64,000 bases of DNA from Haloterrigena salifodinae (GTDB lineage Archaea > Halobacteriota > Halobacteria > Halobacteriales > Natrialbaceae). The notes under the pieces are model-generated. The model did no database searches. It was not told the origin of the DNA and was given only the letters and a program-made list of their open reading frames with translations. Position numbers and translations under genes: made by a program. The stretch covers positions 1,517,855-1,581,854 of the forward strand of contig NZ_RQWN01000001.1 of the NCBI RefSeq assembly GCF_003977755.1, given 5' to 3'. Shown piece after piece: positions 36,031-45,198 of the stretch. The stretch's first letter is position 1. Each line of letters opens with the position of its first letter.

Positions 36031-36080
36031 GAAAGGGGCTGAGCCGCTCGGCCGCTAGCCGAGCGGCTCAGGGGCTTTCG
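36031..36080. terminator. Long perfect stem-loop between minus-strand genes
   Basis: CTGAGCCGCTCGGC at 36039-36052 and its exact reverse complement at 36058-36071 enclose a five-base loop. Beyond a three-base mismatch the stem extends with GAAAG and CTTTC. It lies after the small membrane gene at 36113 and before the nuclease-like gene starting at 35929, so it is a likely terminator or RNA-processing site, and possibly a dispersed palindromic element. Confidence 0.55.
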
Positions 36081-36112
36081 AGGCGTTCCCGCAAACGTAC
36101 CCACGTTCGATG

Positions 36113-36301
36113 CTACTCGACGCTGAACGCACCGGACTCGAGTTCGCTGAAGATCCCGGCCATAACGCCGACGAACCCCAGAATCGAGAGCGCGACGCCG
36201 ACGAGCCACTGCGGCGAGCCCCACGCGAACAGGTCGACGAGCCAGAGCGCGCCGACGAGGACGAGGCCGCCGGCGACGATCAGTCGGACGAACCGCTCCA
36301 T
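36113..36301 (-). CDS. Small two-helix membrane protein
   Basis: A 62-residue hydrophobic protein (MERFVRLIVAGGLVLVGALW ...) with two membrane helices at about residues 5-24 and 30-50, a GSP turn between and an acidic end ESGAFSVE. The ATG at 36301 was preferred over an upstream start, which adds only GGKTGC-type residues. Similar 60-residue membrane proteins with this hairpin plan (LVDLFAWGSPQWLVG) are common in Halobacteria. Function unknown. Confidence 0.6.
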   Translation of the reverse strand: MERFVRLIVAGGLVLVGALWLVDLFAWGSPQWLVGVALSILGFVGVMAGIFSELESGAFSVE

Positions 36302-36418
36302 ACATCCCGTTTTACCGCCCGGACCCAAGTATCCGGCCGTTCGACGGCCCCGCCTCGAGTGCCGTCCCGGCGGCGAACCCGAGTCAGCGGTTTGTGTCTC
36401 GAGCCCGTACCCCTAGCC

Positions 36419-36814
36419 ATGCTCGAGCCGACCCTCGTCTACGACGACGACTGTGGCTTCTGTACCTGGTGGGCCGACTACTTCGACGAGCGGACGGACC
36501 TCCGCATCGTGGGCTTTAGCGACCTGCCGGACCACCCCGAACTCCGCGAGCGGTTGCCCGAGTACTACGAGGAGTGCTCCCATCTCGTGACCGAAACCCG
36601 CGTCTACTCCTGCGGGGCGTCGATCGAGGAGGCGCTGCGCCGGTACGACAGCGGCGGCCCCGTCGACGAGACCCTCGGATTCCTTCGGAACTTCGAGGAC
36701 TACGCGCGGATCCGCGAATGGGGCTACCGGCAGGTGGCGGACAACCGCGACAAGTGGGGCCAGTTACTGTCGAAAACGCCGCCGGCGCGCCAGCAGTCGG
36801 ACGACGAGCGGTAA
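36419..36814 (+). CDS. DCC family (DUF393) thiol-disulfide oxidoreductase-like protein
   Basis: The 131-residue protein starts with LVYDDDCGFCTWW; the DCxxC pair near residues 11-14 defines the DCC family, a thioredoxin-like fold. The following CGASIEEALRRY and GYRQVADNRDKWG are also family features. Members are thought to act on thiols, and they often sit next to or are fused with lipase-maturation-factor-like or HTTM membrane proteins; such a gene is convergent here, ending 59 bases away. Cytoplasmic; no signal peptide. Confidence 0.85.
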   Translation: MLEPTLVYDDDCGFCTWWADYFDERTDLRIVGFSDLPDHPELRERLPEYYEECSHLVTETRVYSCGASIEEALRRYDSGGPVDETLGFLRNFEDYARIREWGYRQVADNRDKWGQLLSKTPPARQQSDDER

Positions 36815-36873
36815 GCCGGCCGCCGGACGCTCGAGCGGGAACTTCGGTTTCGGCCCCCATGGAGTCCCGCCGC

Positions 36874-38337
36874 TCACAGCCCCGGCCCGCGGAGCCGCAG
36901 TTCCTCGAGCGACGCGGGCGCGACGTAGGTGCCGACGCGCTCGCGTTCCCACCACCGGCCGGTCTCGTCGCGCTCCTCGGGCGTCGTGAACCGATACCGG
37001 TACCGGACCGCGCGAATATGCGTCGGCGACTCCTTGCGCCCGGCGAAGGGGTCCGCGGCCAGTAACGTCCGCGTTTCGCCGTCCTCCTCGAGCAGTTTCG
37101 CCAGCAACCGGTGGAACCACGGGTGGCGACGCGGCGAGGGCGCCATGGCAGCGAACCACAGCTGCCAGTCCAGCCGGAGGTGGTAGGGCGCGATCTGGGG
37201 CGGCCGCCGCTCGAGGTCGGTCGGCTTCCCCTTGAATCGGTAAGGCTCCCACTCAGTCTCCTCAGTTATTTCCTCGTCGCTGGTGCCCTCGATGACGATC
37301 TCGTAGCGATCTCGCGTGACCGAGCCGAACGCGCCGTAGGTGTTGACGAGGTGGAGCGGATCGTAGGCCGTGTTCATCGTCTGGCTCTCCGAGAGCATGT
37401 TCTCGATCGGCCGGATGCTCATCGCGATCACGGTGATCGCGACCAGGATCGCCGCGCCCTCGAGGTAGAGCGGCGTCGCGACGGTCTCGGGCGCCGTCAC
37501 GGGCAGCGCCCACTCGAGGGCGCCGTCGCTGAACGTCGCGATCGCCAGCACGATCGTCAGCGCGTTCAGCCACGCGAAGTTGCCGGTGAGCATCAGCCAG
37601 CCCATGAAGCCGATCGTCGCCGCACCGGCCAGCGACGAGGCCGGCTGGGGCGCGAAGTAGAGGAACGGAATCAGCAGTTCGACGACGTGATTCCCGAACG
37701 TCTCGAACCGGTGGAACCGATCCGGGAGGTGGTGGGAGAACCAGCTCAGCGGGTTCGGAATCGGCTGGGTCTCGTAGTGGTAGTCCATGCTGGAGAGGTC
37801 GCGCCAGCAGTCGTCCCCGCGGAGTTTGATCAGCCCCGCGCCGAACATGTTGCGGAAGAGCACCCACTGCAGGAGCAGAAGGATGACGAACGGCGGTGCC
37901 ACTGCTCCGGCGCCGATGAAGATCGCGAGAAAGCCCGTCTCGAGCAGCATCGACTCCCAGCCGTAGCCGTAGAAGGTCTGCCCGGCGTTGACGAACGATT
38001 GGTAGAGCAGCCACACGATAGCCCAGAGCACCATCGAGACCGGCGTCGGGTACGGCTCTGGCAGCCAGTATGGCAACCCGACCAGCGCCAGCGCCGAGAG
38101 GACGACGCCGGCCCACGCGACGACGGCGATCGCCCGATCGCTTGGGACGAAGTAGAAGAGACTCGGCCGCTCCCGGAAGTCGGCGCCCTCGGCGTACCAC
38201 TCGAGTGGTAACAGACCGTCCTCGCCGGCAAGCGGTCGGAACTGGAACGCGGCGACGAGAAACGCCAGCAGATACAGCAACGCCAGCCCTCGCTGGAAGA
38301 GGAAGCGAACGAGCCAGAACTCCTCGCCGTGGAACAT
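36874..38337 (-). CDS. Lipase maturation factor (LMF1)-like membrane protein
   Basis: A 487-residue protein with about eight to ten membrane helices and a conserved C-terminal soluble part. LMF1 family blocks are QTFYGYGWESMLLETGFLAIF, LRWVLFRNMFGAGLIKLRGD-like (here VLFRNMFGAGLIKLRGD), YHYETQPIPNPLSWF and, near the end, PPQIAPYHLRLDWQLWFAA. In animals LMF1 helps lipases fold in the ER; in prokaryotes the role is unknown. The DCC protein encoded beside it is a frequent companion, suggesting a shared redox or protein-folding job at the membrane. Confidence 0.85.
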   Translation of the reverse strand: MFHGEEFWLVRFLFQRGLALLYLLAFLVAAFQFRPLAGEDGLLPLEWYAEGADFRERPSLFYFVPSDRAIAVVAWAGVVLSALALVGLPYWLPEPYPTPVSMVLWAIVWLLYQSFVNAGQTFYGYGWESMLLETGFLAIFIGAGAVAPPFVILLLLQWVLFRNMFGAGLIKLRGDDCWRDLSSMDYHYETQPIPNPLSWFSHHLPDRFHRFETFGNHVVELLIPFLYFAPQPASSLAGAATIGFMGWLMLTGNFAWLNALTIVLAIATFSDGALEWALPVTAPETVATPLYLEGAAILVAITVIAMSIRPIENMLSESQTMNTAYDPLHLVNTYGAFGSVTRDRYEIVIEGTSDEEITEETEWEPYRFKGKPTDLERRPPQIAPYHLRLDWQLWFAAMAPSPRRHPWFHRLLAKLLEEDGETRTLLAADPFAGRKESPTHIRAVRYRYRFTTPEERDETGRWWERERVGTYVAPASLEELRLRGPGL

Positions 38338-38420
38338 AGTCGGCCCTCAGTCCGCGAAGCGCCAAAGGAGTGACGCGTTCCGCGCCGAACGGACGGGCAC
38401 GAACGGATCGCCGCCCTCTG

Positions 38421-39602
38421 CTACGGCGTCATGACGACCTTGATACAGTCGTCCTCCTTGTCGTTGAACGTCTGGTACATCTCCGGCCCGTCCTCGAGGC
38501 CGACCTGATGGGAGATGATAAAGGAGGGATCGATCTCGTCCTCCTCGATTTTCCCCAGCAGCGGATCGAGATAGCGCTGCATGTGCGTCTGTCCCGTCTT
38601 GACCGTTAGCGCCTTGTTCATCAGCGGGCCGAAGGGGACATTCGCGCGCCCGAGGTAGACGCCGGGCACCGAGAGGGTGCCGCCCTTGCGGCAGCACTTG
38701 ATGGCCTCGCGGAGCACGTACGGGCGGTCATCCTGCAGCTTCGCGCCCTCCTTGACGCGGTCGGAGACGCCGTCGAGACCCGTCCCGTGGGCCTCCGTTC
38801 CGACCGCGTCGATACAGCGGTCCGGGCCGCGGCCGCCGGTCATCGACATCAGGCGGTCGTAGACATCCGCGTGCTCGTAGTTGATCGTCTCCGCGTCGCC
38901 GTGTTCGCCCGCCATCTCGAGGCGTTCGGGCACGCGGTCGATGGCGATCACCTGGTTCGCGCCCATCATCTGTGCGCTCTGGATGGCGAACTGGCCGACC
39001 GGGCCACAGCCCCAGACGGCGACGGTGTCCTCGGGTTCGATGTCGGCGTTCTCGGCGGCCATGTAGCCCGTCGGGAAGACGTCGGAGAGGAACAGCACTT
39101 CCTCGTCGGAGACGTCCGACTCGATTTTGATCGGGCCGACGTCGGCGTAGGGAACCCGCAGGTACTCCGCCTGGCCCCCGGCGTAGCCGCCCAACAGGTG
39201 AGAGTAGCCGAACAGCCCCGCGGGCGACTGGCCCATCATCTTGCGGGCCATCTCGGCGTTGGGGTTCGAGTTGTCACACAGCGAGTAGAGGTCCTCCTCG
39301 CAGAACCAACAGGAGCCGCAACTGATCGTGAAGGGGACGACGACCCGGTCGCCGACCTCGAGGCTCTCGACCTCGTCGCCGACCTCGATCACTTCACCCA
39401 TCGGCTCGTGGCCGAGGACGTCGCCCTCGCGCATCCCGGGCATCCTGTCGTTGTAGAGGTGGAGATCGGAGCCGCAGATCGCGGTGGCCGTGATCTCGAC
39501 GATCGCGTCGGTCGGCTCCACGATCTCGGGCCGGGGAACCTCGCTGACTCGAACGTCCTTTTCGCCGTGCCACGTGAGCGCTCGCATCGTTTCCTCGGTC
39601 AT
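38421..39602 (-). CDS. Zinc-dependent alcohol dehydrogenase (formaldehyde-dehydrogenase-like)
   Basis: The 393-residue MDR-family enzyme has the catalytic zinc site (ICGSDLH, GHEPMG), the structural-zinc loop [15 protein letters not shown], and the NAD-binding [16 protein letters not shown]. The long insertion after the zinc loop (residues about 118-150, [18 protein letters not shown]) is typical of the glutathione-independent formaldehyde dehydrogenase/FDH-like group. It is the last gene of a minus-strand operon with an SRPBCC protein gene, overlapping it by four bases. Substrate not determined; NAD or NADP dependence unclear. Confidence 0.9.
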   Translation of the reverse strand: MTEETMRALTWHGEKDVRVSEVPRPEIVEPTDAIVEITATAICGSDLHLYNDRMPGMREGDVLGHEPMGEVIEVGDEVESLEVGDRVVVPFTISCGSCWFCEEDLYSLCDNSNPNAEMARKMMGQSPAGLFGYSHLLGGYAGGQAEYLRVPYADVGPIKIESDVSDEEVLFLSDVFPTGYMAAENADIEPEDTVAVWGCGPVGQFAIQSAQMMGANQVIAIDRVPERLEMAGEHGDAETINYEHADVYDRLMSMTGGRGPDRCIDAVGTEAHGTGLDGVSDRVKEGAKLQDDRPYVLREAIKCCRKGGTLSVPGVYLGRANVPFGPLMNKALTVKTGQTHMQRYLDPLLGKIEEDEIDPSFIISHQVGLEDGPEMYQTFNDKEDDCIKVVMTP

Positions 39603-40336
39603 AGCAGATCACCCCGTCCGCGAGCGGACGGTCTGTGTTCGGTCGTCGGCACCGTGCCCGTCTCCGCGAGACTCTTGAAGCGGTCCAGCGCCGTCCCGAC
39701 GAGCGATTCGGGGACGACGTCGAGTCGCTCCACGGCCGCGCTGCCGGCCGTCCCGCCCGGCGGATCGAAGCGAACCTCGAGCGTTACCTTCGTCCCGCGG
39801 TCGCCCGGCGCCGAGTCGAACGACAGCGACCAGGCGTCGAACAGCGCGCCCATCGAGTCGTCGTCGACCGTCTCCCAGCGGAGCCGCTCGCCGGATTCGT
39901 CGGCCGTACTCTCCATCTCCCACGACAGCTCTCGGGCGAGCGGACCGCCCGCGCTCCACCGGTAGCGGTCGTCACCGACCGCAGAGACGTCGGCGAAGTG
40001 GCCGACGATGCGCTCTAAGCTCTCGGGGTCGCGCGCGAGGTCGGACAGTTCGTCCGCCGGTTTGTCGATCGTGATGGAGCGTTCGACCGGCTCCATCTCG
40101 CCAGCGTCGGTCAGATAGTCGCTGAGCGTCCGGTAGGAGAGTGCGCCGCCGACGAGCGCGATCACCGTTCCGCCCAGCGAACGGCGCCGGAGCCCGAACG
40201 CGACGAGGGCACCGCCGAGGGCGACGGTTCCCACTCGTTTCCACCGGGATCGGTTCGGTTCCGCTCCCGCGGACGCTCCCGGGTACATCGAGTTCGATAC
40301 CGCTTCGGCCGCCGACTCGAACGAGTGTTCGGACAT
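39599..40336 (-). CDS. SRPBCC (START/cyclase-like) family protein with membrane segment
   Basis: A 245-residue protein with an N-terminal Gly/Ala-rich hydrophobic part (about residues 33-75, [19 protein letters not shown] and [15 protein letters not shown]), then a SRPBCC/polyketide-cyclase-like domain starting [27 protein letters not shown]. The family binds hydrophobic ligands. The ATG at 40336 is preferred; in-frame upstream sequence overlaps the aldolase gene and is arginine-rich. Its stop overlaps the dehydrogenase start (ATGA), and the aldolase stop is two bases upstream, so three genes are translated together. Confidence 0.85.
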   Translation of the reverse strand: MSEHSFESAAEAVSNSMYPGASAGAEPNRSRWKRVGTVALGGALVAFGLRRRSLGGTVIALVGGALSYRTLSDYLTDAGEMEPVERSITIDKPADELSDLARDPESLERIVGHFADVSAVGDDRYRWSAGGPLARELSWEMESTADESGERLRWETVDDDSMGALFDAWSLSFDSAPGDRGTKVTLEVRFDPPGGTAGSAAVERLDVVPESLVGTALDRFKSLAETGTVPTTEHRPSARGRGDLL

Positions 40337-40338
40337 GA

Positions 40339-41127
40339 TCAGGTATCTCCGTATTCGTTCAGCCACGAGCGCACGGCGCCGCCCAGCGCCCCGGTCGTAC
40401 TCCCCAGATTGAGGATCTGGTAACCGGACCCGGCCTTCTCGTTGACGTCGTCCATTCCGAAGCCGAGCCCGCCCAGCGGAACCCCAGCCTCGAGGGCCGC
40501 CTCGCGGATCTGTTCGACGTGTTCCTCGACCTCGTCGTGAGTCGGCTCGCCGGGGTGGCCGAGCGACACCGCGAGGTCCAGCGGACCGGCGAAGACGAAG
40601 CCAAGTCCCGGGACCTCGAGGATTTCGTCGATGTTGTCGATCGCGGTCGGGTTCTCGATCGTCACGCCGACGACGATCTCCTCGTCCTCGGTGCCGGCGT
40701 AGTCGTCGGTCGTCCCCCACCGACTCGCCCGGGGGCTCGCGAAGCCGCGCTTGCCGGGGTCGCCGTCGTACTCGAACTGCGAGGCCTCGACGGCGCGGCG
40801 CACCTCGTCTGCGGATTCGATCCGCGAGACGAACAGCGACCGGACGCCCGCGTCGAGCGTCTTCCGGACCATCCCGGGGTCGGGCTCGGGTAACCGGACG
40901 AGCAGTTCCGTCCCCGTCACGTTCGCGGCCCGAGCCAGGTCTTCGAGTCGGTCGCCGTCGAACGGGCTCGGCCCGGCGTGCTCGAGGTCGATCCAGACGA
41001 AATCGAGGCCGAGTTCGCCGTAGAACTCGACCAGCGTCGGATCGTACGCGTTCTCGAGGACGCCGAGCGCGACGTCGCCGTCCGCGAGCGTCTGCTGTAG
41101 GAGATTGGTTCGTGGCGAGGTCGCCAT
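40339..41127 (-). CDS. HpcH/HpaI aldolase family protein
   Basis: The 262-residue protein is a class II aldolase of the HpcH/HpaI family, which cleaves 2-keto-acid aldols to pyruvate and an aldehyde. Typical blocks are FVWIDLEHAGPSPF, LLVRLPEPDPGMVRKTLDAGVRSLFVSRIES (quoted in part) with the metal-binding Glu in VTIENPTAIDNIDEI, and FAGPLDLAVSLGHPG. First gene of the three-gene minus operon ahead of the SRPBCC and alcohol dehydrogenase genes; an aldolase/dehydrogenase pair would be consistent with catabolism of a sugar acid or aromatic compound. Confidence 0.9.
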   Translation of the reverse strand: MATSPRTNLLQQTLADGDVALGVLENAYDPTLVEFYGELGLDFVWIDLEHAGPSPFDGDRLEDLARAANVTGTELLVRLPEPDPGMVRKTLDAGVRSLFVSRIESADEVRRAVEASQFEYDGDPGKRGFASPRASRWGTTDDYAGTEDEEIVVGVTIENPTAIDNIDEILEVPGLGFVFAGPLDLAVSLGHPGEPTHDEVEEHVEQIREAALEAGVPLGGLGFGMDDVNEKAGSGYQILNLGSTTGALGGAVRSWLNEYGDT

Positions 41128-41225
41128 AGGCCTTCGACACGAACCGAATGGATAAAGCTTCGCGCTGAATTAGAAGTCCGCTCCGCTCTCGAACGGTTTT
41201 GTTCCGACGCGTTGAACGGCGGCCC

Positions 41226-41750
41226 ATGCGACACCTCGCAATCGACGACGTCGACTCCGATCCGTACGACGAGGACCTCCACACCGATCGCCGTGCCCTC
41301 GCCGACCCCCTCGGGACGAATCACCTCGCGATCACGCGCTACGTCCTCGAGCCCGGCGAGCGGTTCAGCGGCTCCGTCCACGCTCACGCGGATCAGGAGG
41401 AGGTGTTCGTCGTCCTCGAGGGGGAGGCGACGTTCGAGATTCGGGCGGACGACGGCGACGAGGCGGCCGAGCGCATCGACGAAGTGACGGTCGGAGCGGA
41501 CGAGGTCGTCCGATTTGCCCCCGGCGAGTTCCAGTCGGGACGCAACGCCGGCGACGATCGCGTCGTGGCACTGGCGCTGGGAGCGCCGCGCGACAGCGAA
41601 GACGTTCGCATCGCCCGGATCCCGGGACTCGACGGCGGGAATATCACGTGTCCCGACTGCGAGTGCGATCACATGCGGGTCTCGAGGGCTGACGAGACCG
41701 ACTTCGAGTGCCCCGAGTGCGAGGCGACGCTCGCGCTCGAGGACGAATAA
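41226..41750 (+). CDS. Cupin-domain protein with C-terminal zinc ribbon
   Basis: The 174-residue protein has a cupin beta-barrel (about residues 25-115: LEPGERFSGSVHAHADQEEVFVVLEGEATF, quoted in parts, with His-x-His-x4-Glu metal ligands HAHADQEE) and a C-terminal zinc ribbon, CPDCECDHMRV and ECPECEA. This cupin plus ribbon plan is common in haloarchaea and the exact function is unknown; a metal- or sugar-binding role is expected. The next gene is convergent, ten bases away. Confidence 0.85.
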   Translation: MRHLAIDDVDSDPYDEDLHTDRRALADPLGTNHLAITRYVLEPGERFSGSVHAHADQEEVFVVLEGEATFEIRADDGDEAAERIDEVTVGADEVVRFAPGEFQSGRNAGDDRVVALALGAPRDSEDVRIARIPGLDGGNITCPDCECDHMRVSRADETDFECPECEATLALEDE

Positions 41751-41760
41751 GCGCTCGAAC

Positions 41761-42975
41761 TCAGCGCTCCAGTTTCCGAAGGGCGGCGCCCGCGGCGACC
41801 ACGACGAGCGCGCCGGTCGCGAGGACGGTCAGTCCGGGGACGAACGATCCGGTCGCGTCGCGCAACGCCCCGACGAGCATCGGCCCGAAGAACCCCCCGA
41901 GCTCGCCGACGGCGAAGATGAAGCCGACCGCGGTGCCGGTCAGGCGAGCGCCGATCCCCTCGAGGTCCGGCGGAATCGCGCGGACGAGCGGCGAGATGCC
42001 GCCGACGCCGATTCCGGTGACGACGATGCCGACGAGGACCAGCGGGCCGGTACCGCCGACGATCACGCCGGCGACGCCGACGAACGCGACGGCGCCGCAG
42101 GCCATCAGCGCGGGCCGTCGCAGTCCGTACCGGTCGGCCAGTTCCGGGACGGTGAGCACGCCGATGACGTAGGACGCCACCAGCAGGCTCGTGGTCTGGC
42201 CGGCCGGCCCGGCCGCGAGCCCCCGGGACTCGAGCAGCGTCGGGAGCCACCCCTGCAGGCCGTGGTTCAGGAGCAGGTACATCGTCCCGATGACGACGAC
42301 CAACTGGAGTTCGCGGTGGGAAAGGACCAGCCGAAGGTCCTCGCGAATCGACTCGAGGGAGAAGCCGCCGTCGCCGTCCATCCGCTCGTCGATTCCCGCC
42401 CAGAGAGTGACGACCAGCCAGACGAGCCCGTAGGCGACGGCGACGACGCCGCTCCAGAAGAACAGCGGCCGCCAGCCGCCGAGCCACGGCCCCAGGACCG
42501 GCCGTCCGACGGCGAAAACGAGCGCCGAACCCGTCGACGCGCCCACGAGGTAGACGGCCGACGGGCGGCCGGTCCTCTCGGGCGGGAACAACACGCCGAC
42601 CAGTTTCGGGAGGCCGAAGGTGATCGCCGTGGCACCGACGCCGAGCAGCAGCGTCACGACGAACAGCGACGGAAAGCCGGGCGCGAAACTCCGGGCGATC
42701 TGTGCGATCCCGTAGATCAGCACGCCCGCCGCGAGGCTCCGACCGGGCCCGATCCGGTCGACGGCGACGCCGGAGAACAGCGCCAGCGGGATGTAGGTCA
42801 GCGGCACCGCGCCCGTGAGGATCCCCGCCTGCGTGCTCGAGAGCCCTACGTCGTCGATGATCACCGACAGGTACGCCGGCAGCGAGAACCAGACGAACAT
42901 CAGGCAGGTGTAGCTCAGCGCCCCGAACGCGACGAGTCCGTACTCCCGACGATAGCCGGCGCTCGAGCGACCCAT
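41761..42975 (-). CDS. Major facilitator superfamily transporter
   Basis: A 404-residue protein with 12 predicted membrane helices. The MFS loop between helices 2 and 3, GVAVDRIGPGRSLAAG, is present, as well as the central cytoplasmic loop (about residues 190-215, ERMDGDGGFSLESIRED). The N-terminus is MGRSSAGYRREYGLVAFG; a longer in-frame extension upstream is arginine-rich and rejected. Its closest look is to CynX/NarK-like MFS members, but I cannot assign a substrate. Confidence 0.85.
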   Translation of the reverse strand: MGRSSAGYRREYGLVAFGALSYTCLMFVWFSLPAYLSVIIDDVGLSSTQAGILTGAVPLTYIPLALFSGVAVDRIGPGRSLAAGVLIYGIAQIARSFAPGFPSLFVVTLLLGVGATAITFGLPKLVGVLFPPERTGRPSAVYLVGASTGSALVFAVGRPVLGPWLGGWRPLFFWSGVVAVAYGLVWLVVTLWAGIDERMDGDGGFSLESIREDLRLVLSHRELQLVVVIGTMYLLLNHGLQGWLPTLLESRGLAAGPAGQTTSLLVASYVIGVLTVPELADRYGLRRPALMACGAVAFVGVAGVIVGGTGPLVLVGIVVTGIGVGGISPLVRAIPPDLEGIGARLTGTAVGFIFAVGELGGFFGPMLVGALRDATGSFVPGLTVLATGALVVVAAGAALRKLER

Positions 42976-43088
42976 TCGGACGAAGTGAGTGTCGGGCCAC
43001 TCGAGTAGTTTGCTTTTGCGGTGGATAGCCCCGGGTTCGGATGGCGGCTGGCACCGACCGTTTTCCCCGTCGGCGTCGTTCGTTCGGT

Positions 43089-43595
43089 ATGACGCCCGAA
43101 GAGCGAGCCGTCCTCGAGCGCGCCCGCGTCGCGACGCTGGCGACGGCCGACGGCGACGGTCGTCCCCACGCGGTCCCGATCTGCTACGCGGTGCTCGAGG
43201 GTAACGGCGGCGATTCGGCGTGCGACTCCAATCGCGACCCGCGACTCGTCTCGGCGATCGACGAGAAACCGAAGTTGACTCGCGATCTCCGGCGCGTCCG
43301 TGACGTACGGTCGAACCCGCACGCGACCGTGCTCGTCGACTACTACAGCGAGGACTGGTCGCGGCTCGCGTGGGTTCAGGCCAGGGGCCGCGCTCGCGTC
43401 GTCCCGCCCGACGGGGACGCCGAGGCGGGCGACGCAGAACGACGGACGGACGCGAGCGGCCACGACGCCGCCGTCGCCGCCCTCGAGGCGAAGTACGACC
43501 AGTACGCCGATCACGACCTGTCCGAGCGCGTGGTCCTCGAGATCCGCGTCGAGCGGACGCTCTCGTGGGGCGCGCTCGAGGCGTACGCAGAGTGA
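43089..43595 (+). CDS. PPOX-class F420-dependent oxidoreductase (TIGR03668-like)
   Basis: The 168-residue split-barrel flavin/F420-binding protein begins MTPEERAVLERARVATLATADGDGRPHAVPICYA, a typical opening of pyridoxamine-phosphate-oxidase-like F420-dependent enzymes (quoted only to place the family). Further typical parts are KLTRDLRRVRDVRSNPHATVLVDYYSEDWSRLAWVQARG and the C-terminal WGALEAYAE, as in the TIGR03668 subgroup. Substrate unknown. The last ordinary host-like gene before the beta-CASP gene where the island begins. Confidence 0.85.
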   Translation: MTPEERAVLERARVATLATADGDGRPHAVPICYAVLEGNGGDSACDSNRDPRLVSAIDEKPKLTRDLRRVRDVRSNPHATVLVDYYSEDWSRLAWVQARGRARVVPPDGDAEAGDAERRTDASGHDAAVAALEAKYDQYADHDLSERVVLEIRVERTLSWGALEAYAE

Positions 43596-43633
43596 GGCGA
43601 CAGCGCAGAGAAAGACCACAGCGCGGCAGAAGA

Positions 43634-44884
43634 TTACGATGCGGAGTGAGGCGACACCGAAACGGCATCGCCGCGCTCGGGCGCCGACGCATCGAATCCG
43701 TCCGCCTGCAGCTCCTCGGCGAACGCCTCGCATCGGTCGCCGTGGTTGATCAGCACCTCGACGTCCCGATAGGACTCGAGGAACTCGAGAAGTCCGTCCC
43801 GATCCGCGTGCGCGGAGAAGTCGTACTGTTCGACCCGGGCGCTGATCGGCATCCGGCGGCCGTCGATCTCGGCGCTCCCGGTCTCGAGGAGGTCGCGCCC
43901 GGGTGTCCCCTCGACCTGGTAGCCGGTCATCGCGATCTTGTTCATCGGATTCGCCCGAATTTCGGGGATGTAGGTCATGGCAGGGCCACCAGACAGCATC
44001 CCGCTGGTGGTGATGATCGCTGCCTTCTGGTCGGTGATACGCTTTCGCTGGCCGTTTCGTCCGGTGACGAACCGCGCGTGGGATTTCGCTCGTCGAAACG
44101 CATCTGCGTCGCGAACGAACTCGGGATACTGGTGGAGTATCTCGGTTACCTGTTGCCCCATTCCGTCGACGTAACAGGGGATGTCGTAGGCATCACAGAT
44201 GAGCATCATCTCTTGGGTCCGTCCGATCGCGAACGCGGGGACGACAACGGTCCCACCCTCCCAAAGCGTCGTCTCGATACTCTCGACAAATCGCTCCTCC
44301 ACGACTGATCGTTCCTCATGCTCGACATCGGAGTAGGTACTCTCGCAGATGACGACATCAGCATCTGGTCGTGCAGTCGTCCCTGAAACCAGACGCTGGT
44401 TGTCAGTGTGGAAGTCTCCCGTGTAGAGCAGTCGTGTATCCCCATCGTCAACGAGTACGTGGGCGCTTCCTGGGATGTGTCCTGCATTGTAGAATGTCAC
44501 GTCATAGCCAGCCGTTTCGAAGGTTTCCTGATACCCGTGCGTTTTCGATACCTGTGTAACGCGCTTGAGATCGTTCTCAGTGAACGGGCAGTTGTATGAT
44601 CCCCCGTGTAGCTTGAGCGTGTCTCGCGCAAGCGTCAGCGTTAGCTCGTACGTCGGGGGTGTCCAATGAATCGGCGGCCGTTCGTCACCGGAAAGCAGGG
44701 ACGGTATCGTACCAACATGATCGAGATGCCCGTGCGAAACAACGACTGCATCCGGGTTTGGTGTTCGCACCGGAAACTGAGGAGGATTGTCCGTCAACAT
44801 CCCGAAATCGAGTAGAAGAGAATCGTCCACGAGGATGGCGCTTCGGCCGATCTCGCGGGCTCCGCCGAGAAATTGAATATCCAT
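43634..44884 (-). CDS. Beta-CASP metallo-beta-lactamase-fold nuclease, chimeric at the left edge of the island
   Basis: The 416-residue protein is a beta-CASP family RNase-like enzyme (as CPSF73/aRNase J). The metal motif SHGHLDHVG is at about residues 69-77, HIPGSAHV and YTGDFH follow, then the beta-CASP domain with CESTYSD, GTVVVPAFAIGRTQEM, ITTSGMLSGGP and the C-terminal ARVEQYDFSAHAD. It appears complete. Base composition changes inside the gene: the C-terminal third (43634 to about 43990) is GC-rich like the host, while the remainder is distinctly lower in GC, as in the island. A truncated homologue with GC-rich sequence lies at 54530-55144, so this is probably a recombinant of host and incoming copies. 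Confidence 0.87.
   Translation of the reverse strand: MDIQFLGGAREIGRSAILVDDSLLLDFGMLTDNPPQFPVRTPNPDAVVVSHGHLDHVGTIPSLLSGDERPPIHWTPPTYELTLTLARDTLKLHGGSYNCPFTENDLKRVTQVSKTHGYQETFETAGYDVTFYNAGHIPGSAHVLVDDGDTRLLYTGDFHTDNQRLVSGTTARPDADVVICESTYSDVEHEERSVVEERFVESIETTLWEGGTVVVPAFAIGRTQEMMLICDAYDIPCYVDGMGQQVTEILHQYPEFVRDADAFRRAKSHARFVTGRNGQRKRITDQKAAIITTSGMLSGGPAMTYIPEIRANPMNKIAMTGYQVEGTPGRDLLETGSAEIDGRRMPISARVEQYDFSAHADRDGLLEFLESYRDVEVLINHGDRCEAFAEELQADGFDASAPERGDAVSVSPHSAS
43995..44054. repeat. 60-bp direct repeat, left copy (island junction)
   Basis: These 60 bases match 54564-54623 at 57 positions, in the same orientation, inside the two beta-CASP gene copies. They encode the GQRKRITDQKAAIITTSGML region. 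Composition of the left copy changes near here, so the repeat marks the probable crossover. Confidence 0.75.
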
Positions 44885-44953
44885 TATTGGAAGTGTGTTC
44901 GCCGAGCGCTTTTCTTCGTCGGTTCGCACAGAGAACTTCTTGACCGGTAGCAA

Positions 44954-45127
44954 TCATGGATGGTATTCGAACTCCAAGCGCTCGCTCAGCTGCGGCGTCT
45001 CCGGCGCGTTCTCCTCGTCTCCAGTGCGTACGAGGGTCCGATCGGTGAGGACTATGTCTTCCCGCGCAACGGGTTTTACTATTGGAAAGATGTTCGGTAT
45101 CTCTTTCTCGGATACAGCAACAGCAGA
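44954..45127 (-). pseudogene. Possible gene remnant between the beta-CASP and MFS genes
   Basis: On the minus strand a 57-codon open stretch reads like real protein (EIPNIFPIVKPVAREDIVLTD, then VRTGDEENAPETPQLSERLE and FEYHP before TGA), with acidic haloarchaeal composition. It has no start codon and an in-frame TGA just upstream at 45128-45130, before which more protein-like sequence (NPVDELFDELTVGLH) continues towards the MFS stop. It may be the decayed C-terminal part of a lost gene. Family not recognised. Confidence 0.35.
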
Positions 45128-45198
45128 TCAGTGAAGGCCGACAGTCAGCTCGTCGAACAATTCGTCTACGGGATTCGATACGGGCAGAAAACGGATGC

